Source: Aphanothece hegewaldii CCALA 016 (lineage in GTDB: Bacteria; Cyanobacteriota; Cyanobacteriia; Cyanobacteriales; Microcystaceae). From it: a stretch of 64,000 nucleotides of DNA. The stretch lies in NCBI RefSeq assembly GCF_003007785.1, contig NZ_PXOH01000005.1, forward strand, positions 186,001 to 250,000, written 5' to 3'. Positions within the stretch are counted from its first letter, which is position 1, and each line of letters opens with the position of its first letter. A program made the position numbers and the translations under genes. Of the stretch, positions 8,938 to 17,747 are shown one piece after another. Below the pieces are notes generated by a model. It was given only the letters and a program-made list of their open reading frames with translations. It searched no databases and was not told the origin of the DNA.

Positions 8938-10014
8938 TTGTTATTAGCTGAACTTGCAAAAAAAGAAACTAGCTCATCGGCGCGTCTGTGGATGCCTGAG
9001 CGCGTCATTTTTACTCCTGCTGCCCTTCAAGAACCTTGGGGACAACAGATCCTCAAAAGGGTAGAAGCACTAAACTTGCCTGTAGAAAAGCTCCCTCATA
9101 ACCGACTCACTTCAATCAAAGGAGATGATGAGCGAGAAATTTATCGTATAGCTAAAAGTACTTTAGCCGTTGTCACTGCTCCGCCAAGTTCTTTTAAGCT
9201 TAGTCCAATTCCTCCTTCTGCTGACTGGCAATTCCATCTTGCTCAAGGTTGTCCCGCTCATTGTCAGTATTGCTATCTCGCTGGTAGTCTACAGGGACCT
9301 CCGATGATCCGTGCTTATGCCAATTTGCCACAAATCTTAGAGAATTTAAAAACCTATGCCAGTTCTTCAGACGTTACCACTTATGAAGTTAGTTGTTATA
9401 CCGATCCTCTTGGTATCGAACATCTAACAGGTAGTTTAGCAGAATGTATCCGTTTCTTTGGCTCGTTTGAGGGGGGTCATCTCCGTTGGGTATCAAAGTT
9501 TGACGGAGTAGATAATTTATTGCATTTACCCCATAACGATCGCACTCGTTGTCGAATGAGTGTCAATGCTGCCCCACTTTCCCGACAATTAGAGGGGGGT
9601 ACAGCCTCGGTAAATTCACGCCTTCAAGCATTGCGACGCTTGGCTTTACCGAAAGCACTCTATGGCGGTGGTTATCCTATTGGTTTAGTCATTGCGCCAA
9701 TTATGCCGATGGAAAATTGGCAGTTACATTATCAAAATTTATTTGACTCGATTAGTACAGCAATAGACTTTGAAACTAATCTAACATTCGAGTTAATCAC
9801 TCATCGATTTACTCCAAAATCGAAAGAAACTTTAGAAACTTGGTATCCTAATAGCAAGTTAGACATGGATGAATCGACTCGCGTCCTCAAACGGAACAAG
9901 TTTGGTAGTAGTAAGTATGTTTATGATTCCTCTTTGATGAAAACAATGCGCCGTTTTTTTGAGGAGGAATTACACAAACGTTTTCCTTTTGCTAAGATCC
10001 TTTATTGGACTTAG
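8938..10014 (+). CDS. Spore photoproduct lyase family radical SAM protein
   Basis: 358 residues, close to the usual length of SPL. The radical SAM cluster motif is CPAHCQYC (C105, C109, C112, spacing CX3CX2C). The hydrogen-donor cysteine of SPL is conserved as C153 in SCYTDPLGIEHLTGSL. The C-terminal part keeps FELITHRFTPKSKE and KFGSSKYVY, known from Bacillus SPL. SPL reverses 5-thyminyl-5,6-dihydrothymine in spore DNA; cyanobacteria make no endospores, so the physiological substrate is uncertain. The start is TTG 8938 with AGGAAAA upstream. Transcribed alone. Confidence 0.88.
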   Translation: MLLAELAKKETSSSARLWMPERVIFTPAALQEPWGQQILKRVEALNLPVEKLPHNRLTSIKGDDEREIYRIAKSTLAVVTAPPSSFKLSPIPPSADWQFHLAQGCPAHCQYCYLAGSLQGPPMIRAYANLPQILENLKTYASSSDVTTYEVSCYTDPLGIEHLTGSLAECIRFFGSFEGGHLRWVSKFDGVDNLLHLPHNDRTRCRMSVNAAPLSRQLEGGTASVNSRLQALRRLALPKALYGGGYPIGLVIAPIMPMENWQLHYQNLFDSISTAIDFETNLTFELITHRFTPKSKETLETWYPNSKLDMDESTRVLKRNKFGSSKYVYDSSLMKTMRRFFEEELHKRFPFAKILYWT

Positions 10015-10077
10015 AGGGCATTGAGCCAGTTTTGAATAAAGGGAGAACATATAGGGATCTGATACAGTAAACTGTAG

Positions 10078-10139
10078 GGGTTTGGTCTCCAAACCCTATT
10101 CCTACATATTGTTTAGTAGAGACGTGATATATCGCGTCT
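10078..10139. repeat. Pair of dispersed hairpins at a convergent 3' junction
   Basis: First hairpin (10078-10096): arms GGGTTTGG and CCAAACCC with loop TCT. Second hairpin (10120-10139): nine-base arms AGACGTGAT and ATCGCGTCT (one G-T pair). Both families recur elsewhere in the window. The pair lies between the convergent SPL and 64-aa genes, so it may act as a bidirectional terminator. Confidence 0.8.
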
Positions 10140-10146
10140 GTAAAAT

Positions 10147-10341
10147 TTATTGATCTTTTTGAATAGCGTTACGGAAAATGTCATCTAATTCTTGTTTACT
10201 CATGTCGTACGGAAAAGGATAAATTTTAGCATCAGGACTTCGTCTATTAACGAATAATTCTGTAATTGCATCATCATCGGTAGGATGTTGAAGGATATAA
10301 CTTTTAAGCTTTTTTCGGCTCATTTGAGTAAAATCAGGCAT
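10147..10341 (-). CDS. Small conserved hypothetical protein (DUF6887-like), 64 aa
   Basis: 64-residue soluble protein beginning MPDFTQMSRKKLKSYILQHP. It resembles short cyanobacterial proteins of the DUF6887 type, an assignment made from memory of the N-terminal pattern and not certain. It starts two bases after the thiO/G stop, so the two are probably co-transcribed. It is not ThiS: there is no C-terminal Gly-Gly, and it ends in AIQKDQ. No function is known. Confidence 0.65.
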   Translation of the reverse strand: MPDFTQMSRKKLKSYILQHPTDDDAITELFVNRRSPDAKIYPFPYDMSKQELDDIFRNAIQKDQ

Positions 10342-10343
10342 AA

Positions 10344-12290
10344 TTATCCAATAGTTCCTGTTAACGGAGAACTTGCACTCGCATAGTGTTTAATGGGCAT
10401 TCTTCCCGCGAGATAGGCTAATCTTCCGGCAACTGTCGCCATACCCATCGCTTGCCCCATTGCGGAAGGGTTTTGAGCCAGTGCGATCGCGCTATTAATC
10501 AGTAGTGCATCAGCCCCTAATTCCATCGCGTAAGAGGCTTCTGACGGTGTTCCAATGCCAGCATCGACGACAACAGGGATTTTAGATTCTTCGATAATAA
10601 TTGCGATATTTGCCGCGTTTTTAATGCCTTGACCCGATCCAATGGGTGATCCTAATGGCATGACTGTAACACATCCGACCTCTTCTAATCGTTTCGCTAA
10701 AAGGGGATCAGCATTAATATAAGGTAAAACCGCAAAACCTTCTTTAACCAATTGTTCAGCCGCTTGTAAAGTTCCGATGGGATCAGGTAAAAGATATTTC
10801 GCATCGGGAATCACTTCTAATTTAATAAAATTATTATCCTCTTGCCCTAATAATTTAGCCATTTCTCGACCCAAACGCGCTACTCTAATGGCTTCATCTG
10901 CCGTTTGACACCCGGCGGTATTCGGTAACATCCAAATCTTAGACCAGTCTAACGCTTCGGCTAGTCCTTCATGTCCTGGGGCTTTGGTTTGGACGCGACG
11001 CACTGCGACGGTAACAATACAAGAACCACTCGCTATGATACTTTGTCTCATTAAATCTAAATTGGCATATTTTCCCGAACCAGTCATCAAGCGAGAACGA
11101 AATTTACGTCCGGCAATGACTAACTCATCTGAAGGGGTAATGAGTTCACTTTGAGTATTTTTACCGTTGAAAATTGTTAAAGGCATAGCAGCAGAATTGA
11201 GCATAATAGGATTAGTAGAAGATTTTGGCGAAAAGCGGAAGTCTCTAAACTGATTTAATAGTGGATCGGTTTTGCCTTGTAAAACTAAATTTGCAATCAA
11301 AGAGGCCGTCACAGGAGCAAGTAAAATTCCATTCCGATAATGCCCCAGTGCCAAGATCAGATTATCACAAGAACTCGTTCCTAAAATGGGTAATTCGTCG
11401 GGAGTACCTGGGCGAAAACCCCACCAAGTTTCTTCAATTGGCCAATCTTTGAGAGGGGGATACAGTTGAATCGCACGACTCAAAAGAGTTTGTAAGCCAT
11501 CGGGAGTATTACCCGTTTTCCATCCGACTTTTTCTGAGGTAGCACCGATGATTAAACGTCCATCCTGACGGGGGACTAGATAGGTTTGGGGACCGAAGAG
11601 AATCCGTTGTAAGGGGGGGATATTGTCCGAATCTATTGGCATTCTAAGGGCGGCCATTTGCCCTTTGATGGGATGTACAGGAATTGGTAATAGTTGACTC
11701 GCCCAAGATCCAGAAGCTAGAATATAGGTTTGGGCTTCGTATTCGCCGTTTGAGGTAAGAAGACTTTTAACTTTATGCTGTTGTTGTTGAATTGCTTTAA
11801 CGGTAACGCCTTCAACTAAATCAACTCCTAAATTAATGGCCGCTTGACGCAACGCTATGACAAGCTTACGGTTATCGACTTGACCATCATCAGGATACCA
11901 CCAACCGCCGACGACATCTAATCCTAGGTCGCTTTGATAAAGCTTAATTGATTCTTGATCTAGCCATGTATCATCTAAAGATGAGGGTTTTTCATAGACG
12001 AGTGAAAGAATGCCACAGGGATGATATCCCGTATCTAAGCCTGTCAAATCCTCGATTTTTCTCACCCATTCTGGATATAACCAACGAGATTTAAGACAAA
12101 GATCTAACAGAGAACTTGGGGGGATTTTCTCCGCATATGGGGCTAACATTCCTGCTGCTGCATGACTCGCCGCTTGTTGGAAATCTCGGCTAAGTACCGT
12201 CACAGATGAACCACGAAGTTTAAGATCAACTGCGATCGCTAATCCAATTATTCCCCCACCGATTACGATTATTTCATTTGTTGCGTTCAT
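10344..12290 (-). CDS. thiO/G: Bifunctional glycine oxidase ThiO / thiazole synthase ThiG
   Basis: 648-residue fusion for the thiazole branch of thiamine synthesis. Residues about 1-365 are ThiO, an FAD enzyme that oxidises glycine to dehydroglycine: [21 protein letters not shown] is the dinucleotide-binding start and [11 protein letters not shown] the C-terminal FAD contact. Residues about 390-640 are Thi[28 protein letters not shown], and the Schiff-base lysine in [17 protein letters not shown]. The fusion is common in cyanobacteria. No thiS lies beside it in this window, and I see no TPP riboswitch upstream. Confidence 0.95.
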   Translation of the reverse strand: MNATNEIIVIGGGIIGLAIAVDLKLRGSSVTVLSRDFQQAASHAAAGMLAPYAEKIPPSSLLDLCLKSRWLYPEWVRKIEDLTGLDTGYHPCGILSLVYEKPSSLDDTWLDQESIKLYQSDLGLDVVGGWWYPDDGQVDNRKLVIALRQAAINLGVDLVEGVTVKAIQQQQHKVKSLLTSNGEYEAQTYILASGSWASQLLPIPVHPIKGQMAALRMPIDSDNIPPLQRILFGPQTYLVPRQDGRLIIGATSEKVGWKTGNTPDGLQTLLSRAIQLYPPLKDWPIEETWWGFRPGTPDELPILGTSSCDNLILALGHYRNGILLAPVTASLIANLVLQGKTDPLLNQFRDFRFSPKSSTNPIMLNSAAMPLTIFNGKNTQSELITPSDELVIAGRKFRSRLMTGSGKYANLDLMRQSIIASGSCIVTVAVRRVQTKAPGHEGLAEALDWSKIWMLPNTAGCQTADEAIRVARLGREMAKLLGQEDNNFIKLEVIPDAKYLLPDPIGTLQAAEQLVKEGFAVLPYINADPLLAKRLEEVGCVTVMPLGSPIGSGQGIKNAANIAIIIEESKIPVVVDAGIGTPSEASYAMELGADALLINSAIALAQNPSAMGQAMGMATVAGRLAYLAGRMPIKHYASASSPLTGTIG

Positions 12291-12425
12291 TTTTATTTCT
12301 CACAGCAGCCTATTTTTTATTTTATAAGATGCGTCTTAAATAATTAGATGAGTCGATGTTACTATTTCCTTAAGATTTCTCAATTGAGACGATACGATCA
12401 ATATCAATCCAATGGGGTAACTCAA

Positions 12426-12713
12426 ATGACTACTACACCAATACCAAACAACGAACCCACACTAACAGACGTAATCGTAAGAATTGATAAATTATCTACT
12501 GTTGTTGATAAATTATCTACCGATGTTGATAAATTATCTACCGATGTTGAAAGATTATCTAACGATGTTGAGAAATTGTCTACAGATGTAAAGCGTTTTG
12601 ATGAAAGATTTGCTGACTACAGACAAGCGACACAATGGGTTGTACAACTTGCTTTCACATTAATTGCTAGTGCGACTATTACCGTAATCCTTACCTCGGT
12701 TTTCCGTAAATAA
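12426..12713 (+). CDS. Coiled-coil protein with C-terminal membrane anchor
   Basis: Predicted 95 residues from ATG 12426 (MTTTPIPNNEPT); the frame is open from 12348, but that extension looks like untranslated leader. The centre holds five heptads of the form (D/E)(K/R)LS(T/N)(D/V)V, a clear coiled coil, followed by one C-terminal hydrophobic helix and a short basic end (VFRK). It resembles small cyanobacterial membrane-anchored coiled-coil proteins; no function is known. The heptads are encoded by a 21-base tandem repeat, so the rod length may vary between strains. Confidence 0.7.
   Translation: MTTTPIPNNEPTLTDVIVRIDKLSTVVDKLSTDVDKLSTDVERLSNDVEKLSTDVKRFDERFADYRQATQWVVQLAFTLIASATITVILTSVFRK
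12486..12590 (+). repeat. 21-base tandem repeat, five units
   Basis: Units start at 12486, 12507, 12528, 12549 and 12570. Units two and three are identical; the others differ at a few bases. Each unit encodes one coiled-coil heptad, so the reading frame survives unit gain or loss. Confidence 0.92.
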
Positions 12714-12843
12714 TCGCTCATGAAGCAAAGCAAACCATAACATATTTTTATTCGATCAATCTAACCATCAACAATAGATAAATTTAGTATTTTTGGAGCA
12801 GTTAGTTAAAATAGTCTTATTCTATTGTGTAATAAACGGAGCT

Positions 12844-13419
12844 ATGCGAGAGCAAGTCTTATCTTGGTTAGCGGAAAACGTTTCTGAACATCGTTTGCAA
12901 CACATTTTGGGTGTGGAACAGATGAGTATTGATTTAGCAAAGCATCACCATTTAGACTACCATAAAGCAGGACAAGCGGGATTAATGCACGATTTGGCTA
13001 AATTTTTTAAACCCAGTCGATTATTAGAAATGGCTAAAGCGAATCACATAGAAATTGACCCAGTTTGTGCAGAAAATCCTCATTTATTGCATGCTGATGT
13101 AAGTGCGATCGTTGCTCAAAATGAGTTTGGCGTAACTGATGAAGAAATATTAACGGCTATCAGCAATCATACTTTAGGTCGGCCTGGGATGAGTGAGCTT
13201 AGTTGTGTTGTTTTTGTGGCCGATGCTTTAGAACCCAGTCGCGGCAATAGCATAGAATTAGAAACACTACGCCAACAAAGTAAAGAAAATCTTTATAAAA
13301 GTGTCTATCAAACCTGTGATTATTCTCTAAAATATTTATTAAACAGTTATCTAACAATCCATCCTCGAACTGTTCTAACTCGGAATTGGGCTTTACAAAT
13401 TGTAAAACAACGAAGTTAA
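12844..13419 (+). CDS. yqeK: YqeK-type HD-domain bis(5'-nucleosyl)-tetraphosphatase
   Basis: About 191 residues from ATG 12844, which has CGGAG just upstream; an open extension to 12793 is less likely. HD-domain features: HRLQHILGVE, then GLMHDLAKFF (metal-binding His-Asp), HADVSAIVA and SNHTLGRPGM. YqeK hydrolyses Ap4A symmetrically. It is followed by rsfS, CGLD27 and asparaginase, an order I recall from other cyanobacteria; yqeK-rsfS pairing is also common in Firmicutes. Confidence 0.88.
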   Translation: MREQVLSWLAENVSEHRLQHILGVEQMSIDLAKHHHLDYHKAGQAGLMHDLAKFFKPSRLLEMAKANHIEIDPVCAENPHLLHADVSAIVAQNEFGVTDEEILTAISNHTLGRPGMSELSCVVFVADALEPSRGNSIELETLRQQSKENLYKSVYQTCDYSLKYLLNSYLTIHPRTVLTRNWALQIVKQRS

Positions 13420-13520
13420 AAAAGTTTTATTGTCCCGAAAAAAAGAAAGAGTTAAAATAGAATAGAGAGAGCAAAATAGTTCAATTAATTATTATTGTAA
13501 ATAGTAAACACAAGCACTGC

Positions 13521-13946
13521 ATGATCAATCAAACACCATCTCCCAGACAAAATACTCATTTAATTGATTCTCCTTCGGTTCTAGATCATCAAACTGAATT
13601 ATTAGTGCAAACGATCGCCGAAGCAGCAGACGAAAAAAAAGCGGCTGACATCACGATTTTAAGAACGACTGATGTTTCTTACTTGACAGATTACTTGATT
13701 ATTATGACGGGTTTTTCAAGAACACAAATGAGAGCGATTTCTGAAGCAATCGAAGAAAAAGTCGCCCAAAACCACGAGAAAATCCCTTTAAGAGTCGCAG
13801 GAAAAACCGAAGCAAGCTGGATCTTACAAGATTATGGAGATGTGATCGTTCATATTTTATTACCAGATGAGCGAGAATTTTATAATTTAGAAGCGTTTTG
13901 GGGTCATGCTGAACGTATCGAGTTTTCCCCTATCCACTCTGTGTGA
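13521..13946 (+). CDS. rsfS: Ribosome silencing factor RsfS
   Basis: 141-residue member of the RsfS/Iojap family, which binds uL14 on the 50S subunit and blocks subunit joining in starvation. Family motifs: KKAADITILRTTDVSYLTDY, then IMTGFSRTQMRAISEAI, and WILQDYGDVIVHILLPDERE with FYNLEAFW near the end. It follows yqeK by about 100 bases, which hold an AG-rich stretch and no clear terminator, and precedes the CGLD27 gene by ten bases. Confidence 0.94.
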   Translation: MINQTPSPRQNTHLIDSPSVLDHQTELLVQTIAEAADEKKAADITILRTTDVSYLTDYLIIMTGFSRTQMRAISEAIEEKVAQNHEKIPLRVAGKTEASWILQDYGDVIVHILLPDEREFYNLEAFWGHAERIEFSPIHSV

Positions 13947-13956
13947 GCAAACTTCT

Positions 13957-14457
13957 ATGAGAGAATCATCTTTAGATTTTTGTCCGGTTCCAACTGAACA
14001 GCAACCCGTCAATGAATACGAAGCATTAAAAGAATCTTGGTTTTTTCGGTGGGGTCTGTTAGAATTAATTCCATACTGCAAGAAATTAGCGTGGGTAGCA
14101 TTTTGGGGACTATGTTTGATTGCACCCATCGCCGCCGCTAGTTTTCCACCACAAAAAGCTTTATTGAAGTTTCTGTTATCTAGTATTTTAGGGATTAGCA
14201 TTTTTACGGGATTAATTTTGTCGCGCTTGTATCTCGGCTGGTTATATGTTTGCGATCGCCTACAATCGGATAAAGTGTTTTATGAAGAGTCTGGATGGTA
14301 TGATGGACAAACTTGGACTAAAACATCAGAAATTTTAGCCAGAGATCGACTGATAGTTACTTACTCTATTCGGCCGATTTTAAATCGTTTGCAAAGGACA
14401 GCCCTTATATCAGGGATAATCATCACTAGCAGTAGTCTTTTATTGCTTTTCTTGTAA
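13957..14457 (+). CDS. CGLD27 family (DUF1230) membrane protein
   Basis: About 166 residues from ATG 13957 (MRESSLDFCPVPTEQQPVNE). The pattern CPVPTEQQPVNEYEALKES is the hallmark of the CGLD27 family, conserved in cyanobacteria, algae and plants and linked in the literature to photosynthetic acclimation and iron or copper stress. Two or three hydrophobic helices (about 50-70, 80-105 and 145-165) indicate an integral membrane protein. It lies ten bases after rsfS and probably shares its transcript. Biochemical function is unknown. Confidence 0.85.
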   Translation: MRESSLDFCPVPTEQQPVNEYEALKESWFFRWGLLELIPYCKKLAWVAFWGLCLIAPIAAASFPPQKALLKFLLSSILGISIFTGLILSRLYLGWLYVCDRLQSDKVFYEESGWYDGQTWTKTSEILARDRLIVTYSIRPILNRLQRTALISGIIITSSSLLLLFL

Positions 14458-14491
14458 ATATATCTATTCTTTTACTATAACCGAATTGCAC

Positions 14492-15448
14492 ATGACTAGG
14501 GGCAAACGTACTACAACCGCTAAAATTGCCGTCCATCTACTCAGAGAAGGAATTATCGAATCAATTCACCATGTAGAAGCCAGCGTCTGTGATAATAAAG
14601 GCAGAGTGCTTTTAGTGGCGGGCAATTCAGAGACTAATGCTTTTATTCGTTCTGCGCTTAAGCCCTTCCAAGCGTTAGCCGTTACCAGTACAGGAACTAT
14701 AGAACGCTACGGATTGACAGACAAAGATTTAGCCATTATGTGTAGTTCTCATCAGGGAACTATAGAACAATCACGACAAGTTTTTAACATTCTCTGGCGT
14801 TCTGATGTAGATTCTAATGCTTTACAGTGTCCTATTCCTGAAGGGAAACAAAGTCCTTTACAGCATAACTGTTCGGGTAAACACGCAGGAATGTTAGCGG
14901 TTTGTCGTCAGTGTGATTGGCCATTACATAATTATCTCAACCGAAATCATCCTGTACAACAACTCATTCTAAATAAGATTTCTGAATTACTGGGAATGCC
15001 CGGTGATGAACTCATTAGTGCCCATGATGACTGTGGAGCCCCTACTTATTCCATGCAATTAGGTCAGATGGCACATTTGTACGCTCAGTTAGCCTCTGGA
15101 CAAAATGTAGATTTAGAACGAGTTGAAAGAGCAATGACTTATTATCCGCGCATGATTGCCGGTGAGGGGTTATTTGACACCGAATTAATGCAATTAGCAG
15201 AAGGGGAAATTGTCAGTAAATCTGGTGCAGAAGGGGTACAATGTATCGGACGAGTTGGCGAAGGAATGGGTTTAGCGATTAAGGTTTTAGACGGTTCTAA
15301 ACGGGCTAAATATGCTGTCGCTATTCATTTACTGCAACAAATGGGTTGGATTAGTCCAAATGTAGCGGAAACCCTAGCCGGCAAGTTTATGACTTTGAGT
15401 AAATATATGCGGCTCGAAGTGAATGGCGATACGTCTATGGTTTATTAA
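14492..15448 (+). CDS. L-asparaginase II family protein
   Basis: About 318 residues from ATG 14492. It belongs to the asparaginase II family of the Rhizobium etli type, unrelated to the classical E. coli enzymes. Motifs: SALKPFQALAV, MCSSHQGT, and QHNCSGKHAGMLAVC (predicted catalytic Ser/Lys region), then HDDCGAPTYSM. It should release ammonia from asparagine in the cytoplasm. It ends the yqeK run; its last 14 bases overlap the 3' end of the convergent scpA. Confidence 0.88.
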   Translation: MTRGKRTTTAKIAVHLLREGIIESIHHVEASVCDNKGRVLLVAGNSETNAFIRSALKPFQALAVTSTGTIERYGLTDKDLAIMCSSHQGTIEQSRQVFNILWRSDVDSNALQCPIPEGKQSPLQHNCSGKHAGMLAVCRQCDWPLHNYLNRNHPVQQLILNKISELLGMPGDELISAHDDCGAPTYSMQLGQMAHLYAQLASGQNVDLERVERAMTYYPRMIAGEGLFDTELMQLAEGEIVSKSGAEGVQCIGRVGEGMGLAIKVLDGSKRAKYAVAIHLLQQMGWISPNVAETLAGKFMTLSKYMRLEVNGDTSMVY

Positions 15449-16181
15449 TGGTCAAATCTTGATAAAAATCAGTTTGGCATAATTCGACTTTGGATTGAGA
15501 AGACAGCAATAATAACGCCCAAAAAATGGCTACTCGATCTTGATGTTGCTCGATGCCCTTTTTCTCGCTCCACCAGCTTAATAATTCTTCAAAATTAATC
15601 GAGTTTATTTCTCGCTGTATAAATTGTTGTTCTAGGAAATAATCTAATTCTGCGGCTAATTCGGTTAAATTTTCTTGGTGAGCGAGTTCGGTGATTGTTT
15701 TGAGGGTTTCTCGATGGGGTCGAACTTGTCGGGCTAAAACGGGTTTAGGTGCGCTTCGGGTTTCGAGTTCGCTGGCTATTTCTTGAAGTTGAGTAATAAG
15801 TTCTTGAAGGGTAACGCGTCGCTTTTGGACAGGTGGTACAGATGTTCGTCTACGAATGTGTTGCTCTAAACTTAAAGGTAAACGTCTGGTTAGATCCTCT
15901 TCCTCAAAGTTGACTAAATCTAAAATTTCCTCTTCTTCTGCTTCTGCAATACGTTCTAAGGTGTCTGCTTTGTATAAAACGAGCATTGATGCCCATAAAA
16001 AAGCTTGACCCGATTGAGGTAAGTTTGCTTGTACTAAAGCAGTATCAAGATCTTGTAATCCTAATTCACTTAAAAAACGATCGATGACTTCAATCACGGG
16101 AACATCCCAAGGATCAATATCGCCTTGAGAGGCCATATTAATCAGGGATGCGATCGCTTCTTTTGCTAAAGTAATAGCCAT
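15435..16181 (-). CDS. scpA: Segregation and condensation protein A
   Basis: 248-residue kleisin that bridges SMC heads in the bacterial condensin complex. The N-terminal part has INMASQGDIDPWDVPVIEVI and FLWASMLVLYKADTLE, matching ScpA; the C-terminal winged helix includes FEELLSWWSEKKGIEQHQDR and VAIFWALLLLSSQSKVEL. It lies 11 bases after the 176-aa gene and is probably the last gene of a leftward transcript. scpB and smc are not in the window. Confidence 0.9.
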   Translation of the reverse strand: MAITLAKEAIASLINMASQGDIDPWDVPVIEVIDRFLSELGLQDLDTALVQANLPQSGQAFLWASMLVLYKADTLERIAEAEEEEILDLVNFEEEDLTRRLPLSLEQHIRRRTSVPPVQKRRVTLQELITQLQEIASELETRSAPKPVLARQVRPHRETLKTITELAHQENLTELAAELDYFLEQQFIQREINSINFEELLSWWSEKKGIEQHQDRVAIFWALLLLSSQSKVELCQTDFYQDLTINKP

Positions 16182-16192
16182 GATTTGTTTTT

Positions 16193-16723
16193 TTAGACTT
16201 CTAAACTTAAAAGAGATTGATAAATTGCCTCTTTTTGTTCCGTATCATATTTCCAACGTTTTAAGAAATCTGTGTATTCTCCTTTATTTTGTTCGAGACT
16301 TTCTTTAAGTTGGTTTAAATGATTAGATAATGTATCCGAAGGTAGTTGTTTAATTAGATGTGTAGTTCTGTGACGAACTTGATCCGATCCTTGTGCCATT
16401 TCTTGATCATCATTGCGTCGATGTAAGATTGCAGTTGCGGTAGACATAGCGAGATTTTTGACTAATAATTGACTAACAATTTCAGGAGAAGCTTTAAGAG
16501 CATTAATCACTTCAGGAGAGGGATGATCGGCTATTTTGTCAACAACCGTTAGATAGGTGACAAAAAAACCTCTAGCCCCGTTTTCGGTTTTTACTAATGC
16601 GACGATCATTGATTCAATCTCTGATGCTGATAGTTCATTAGTTTTCATTTTTAAGATCAGAGATTGTGTAATGTCTATCGCTTCTTCAAAAGACAAATTT
16701 TCTAAATTTTTATGACTAATCAT
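16193..16723 (-). CDS. Conserved hypothetical protein, 176 aa
   Basis: I do not recognise a named family. It is soluble, predicted all-helical and charged, starting MISHKNLENLSFEEAIDITQ; the middle contains KTENGARGFFVTYLT and PEIVSQLLVKNLAMST. There is no signal peptide and no membrane segment. It sits between the bestrophin-like gene (22 bases) and scpA (11 bases), so co-transcription is likely. It looks like a genuine gene from its length and tight packing. Confidence 0.7.
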   Translation of the reverse strand: MISHKNLENLSFEEAIDITQSLILKMKTNELSASEIESMIVALVKTENGARGFFVTYLTVVDKIADHPSPEVINALKASPEIVSQLLVKNLAMSTATAILHRRNDDQEMAQGSDQVRHRTTHLIKQLPSDTLSNHLNQLKESLEQNKGEYTDFLKRWKYDTEQKEAIYQSLLSLEV

Positions 16724-16745
16724 ATTTATTTACATACTTAAGTGT

Positions 16746-17726
16746 TTAATATTCTAACAAGGGTTGTTCTGATTCGGCATCTTGCTGGACTAAACTTTTA
16801 TTATTGCTCCAATTTCTCACACTTGGCGCAAAAGAGATTAAATCTTCGAGATTAATTTTTATATTTTCGCAAATTTGATCTAAAGGTAAATCATTAGGAT
16901 CTTTGCCAAAAGGATTTTCAATTTCTAAACCGATTTCCTCAATACCAAAAACAGTAAAACTGAGAATACCCACAACAATAGGAGTAGACCATTGTAGACG
17001 ATCAACTAATTCAAAAGGTAAAGACAGACAGTAAAGAAATAAAAGTTGTTTAAGATGAATTGAATAGGCTAAAGGCAACGGAGTTCTAAGAATTCGTTCA
17101 CAACCACCCAATGTATCAACCATCTGATCTAAGATTTTAGACATTGCTGTTAGTTGATAAGAATTTAGACAATTGCGTTGATATTGTTCTTGTAAATAAT
17201 CTCCTACCAGAAAAGCTATTTCTAAAGGAATATGATTCATATGTTTAAGTTTTTCATATTTTTTATCTGTCATTAAATCTTTTAATTCTGAATAATTTGT
17301 CTCATCTCTTAAATGTAGTTTAGTCGCAACGGCAAAAGCAACTAAAAGATATAATATAGAAATTTTTCTGTTTCTATCTTCGGGAGATTCTTCAACAACA
17401 AAAACCCAAATCGCTCTAGTTAAATTGCGTATTTTATTATTGAGTTCTCCCCAAAGTTTGCGTCCTTCCCAAAACCGTTCATATGCGGTATTCGTGCGAA
17501 AAACTAATAATAATCCCAAAACTAAACTAGAAATAGTGCCATCAATGGGTAAAGCGACTGATTTGTAACCTATTGCATAAGCATAAGCTAAAATTAAAGC
17601 CAGAAATGAACAAAACATGACTCTAAAAAAAATAGATGGAATGACTGATCCTTTCAGACGAAATGTCGTTTTAAACCATGTTTTTTGTTCTTGATGATGT
17701 TGAGAGATTTTTTTAAAATTGCTCAT
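16746..17726 (-). CDS. Bestrophin-like anion channel (UPF0187)
   Basis: 326-residue membrane protein. The family core LLVFRTNTAYERFWEGRKLW follows the second hydrophobic helix; this RTNTAYERW-type motif is diagnostic of bestrophin/VCCN-like channels. Late motifs include PLPLAYSIHLKQLLFLYCLS and EIENPFGKDPNDLPLD, also typical. Homologues conduct chloride or, in thylakoids, bicarbonate or chloride; ion and membrane here are not known. It lies between the outer-membrane TpsB gene (21 bases) and the 176-aa gene. Confidence 0.88.
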   Translation of the reverse strand: MSNFKKISQHHQEQKTWFKTTFRLKGSVIPSIFFRVMFCSFLALILAYAYAIGYKSVALPIDGTISSLVLGLLLVFRTNTAYERFWEGRKLWGELNNKIRNLTRAIWVFVVEESPEDRNRKISILYLLVAFAVATKLHLRDETNYSELKDLMTDKKYEKLKHMNHIPLEIAFLVGDYLQEQYQRNCLNSYQLTAMSKILDQMVDTLGGCERILRTPLPLAYSIHLKQLLFLYCLSLPFELVDRLQWSTPIVVGILSFTVFGIEEIGLEIENPFGKDPNDLPLDQICENIKINLEDLISFAPSVRNWSNNKSLVQQDAESEQPLLEY

Positions 17727-17747
17727 AGTTATATGTCAGTAATTCAA

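Noticed and set aside
10147..10341. Possible ThiS carrier protein after thiO/G
   Set aside because: No C-terminal Gly-Gly and no ubiquitin-like pattern; it ends AIQKDQ.
12291..12425. TPP riboswitch upstream of thiO/G
   Set aside because: I searched the leader by eye for the CTGAGA and thi-box blocks and did not find them.
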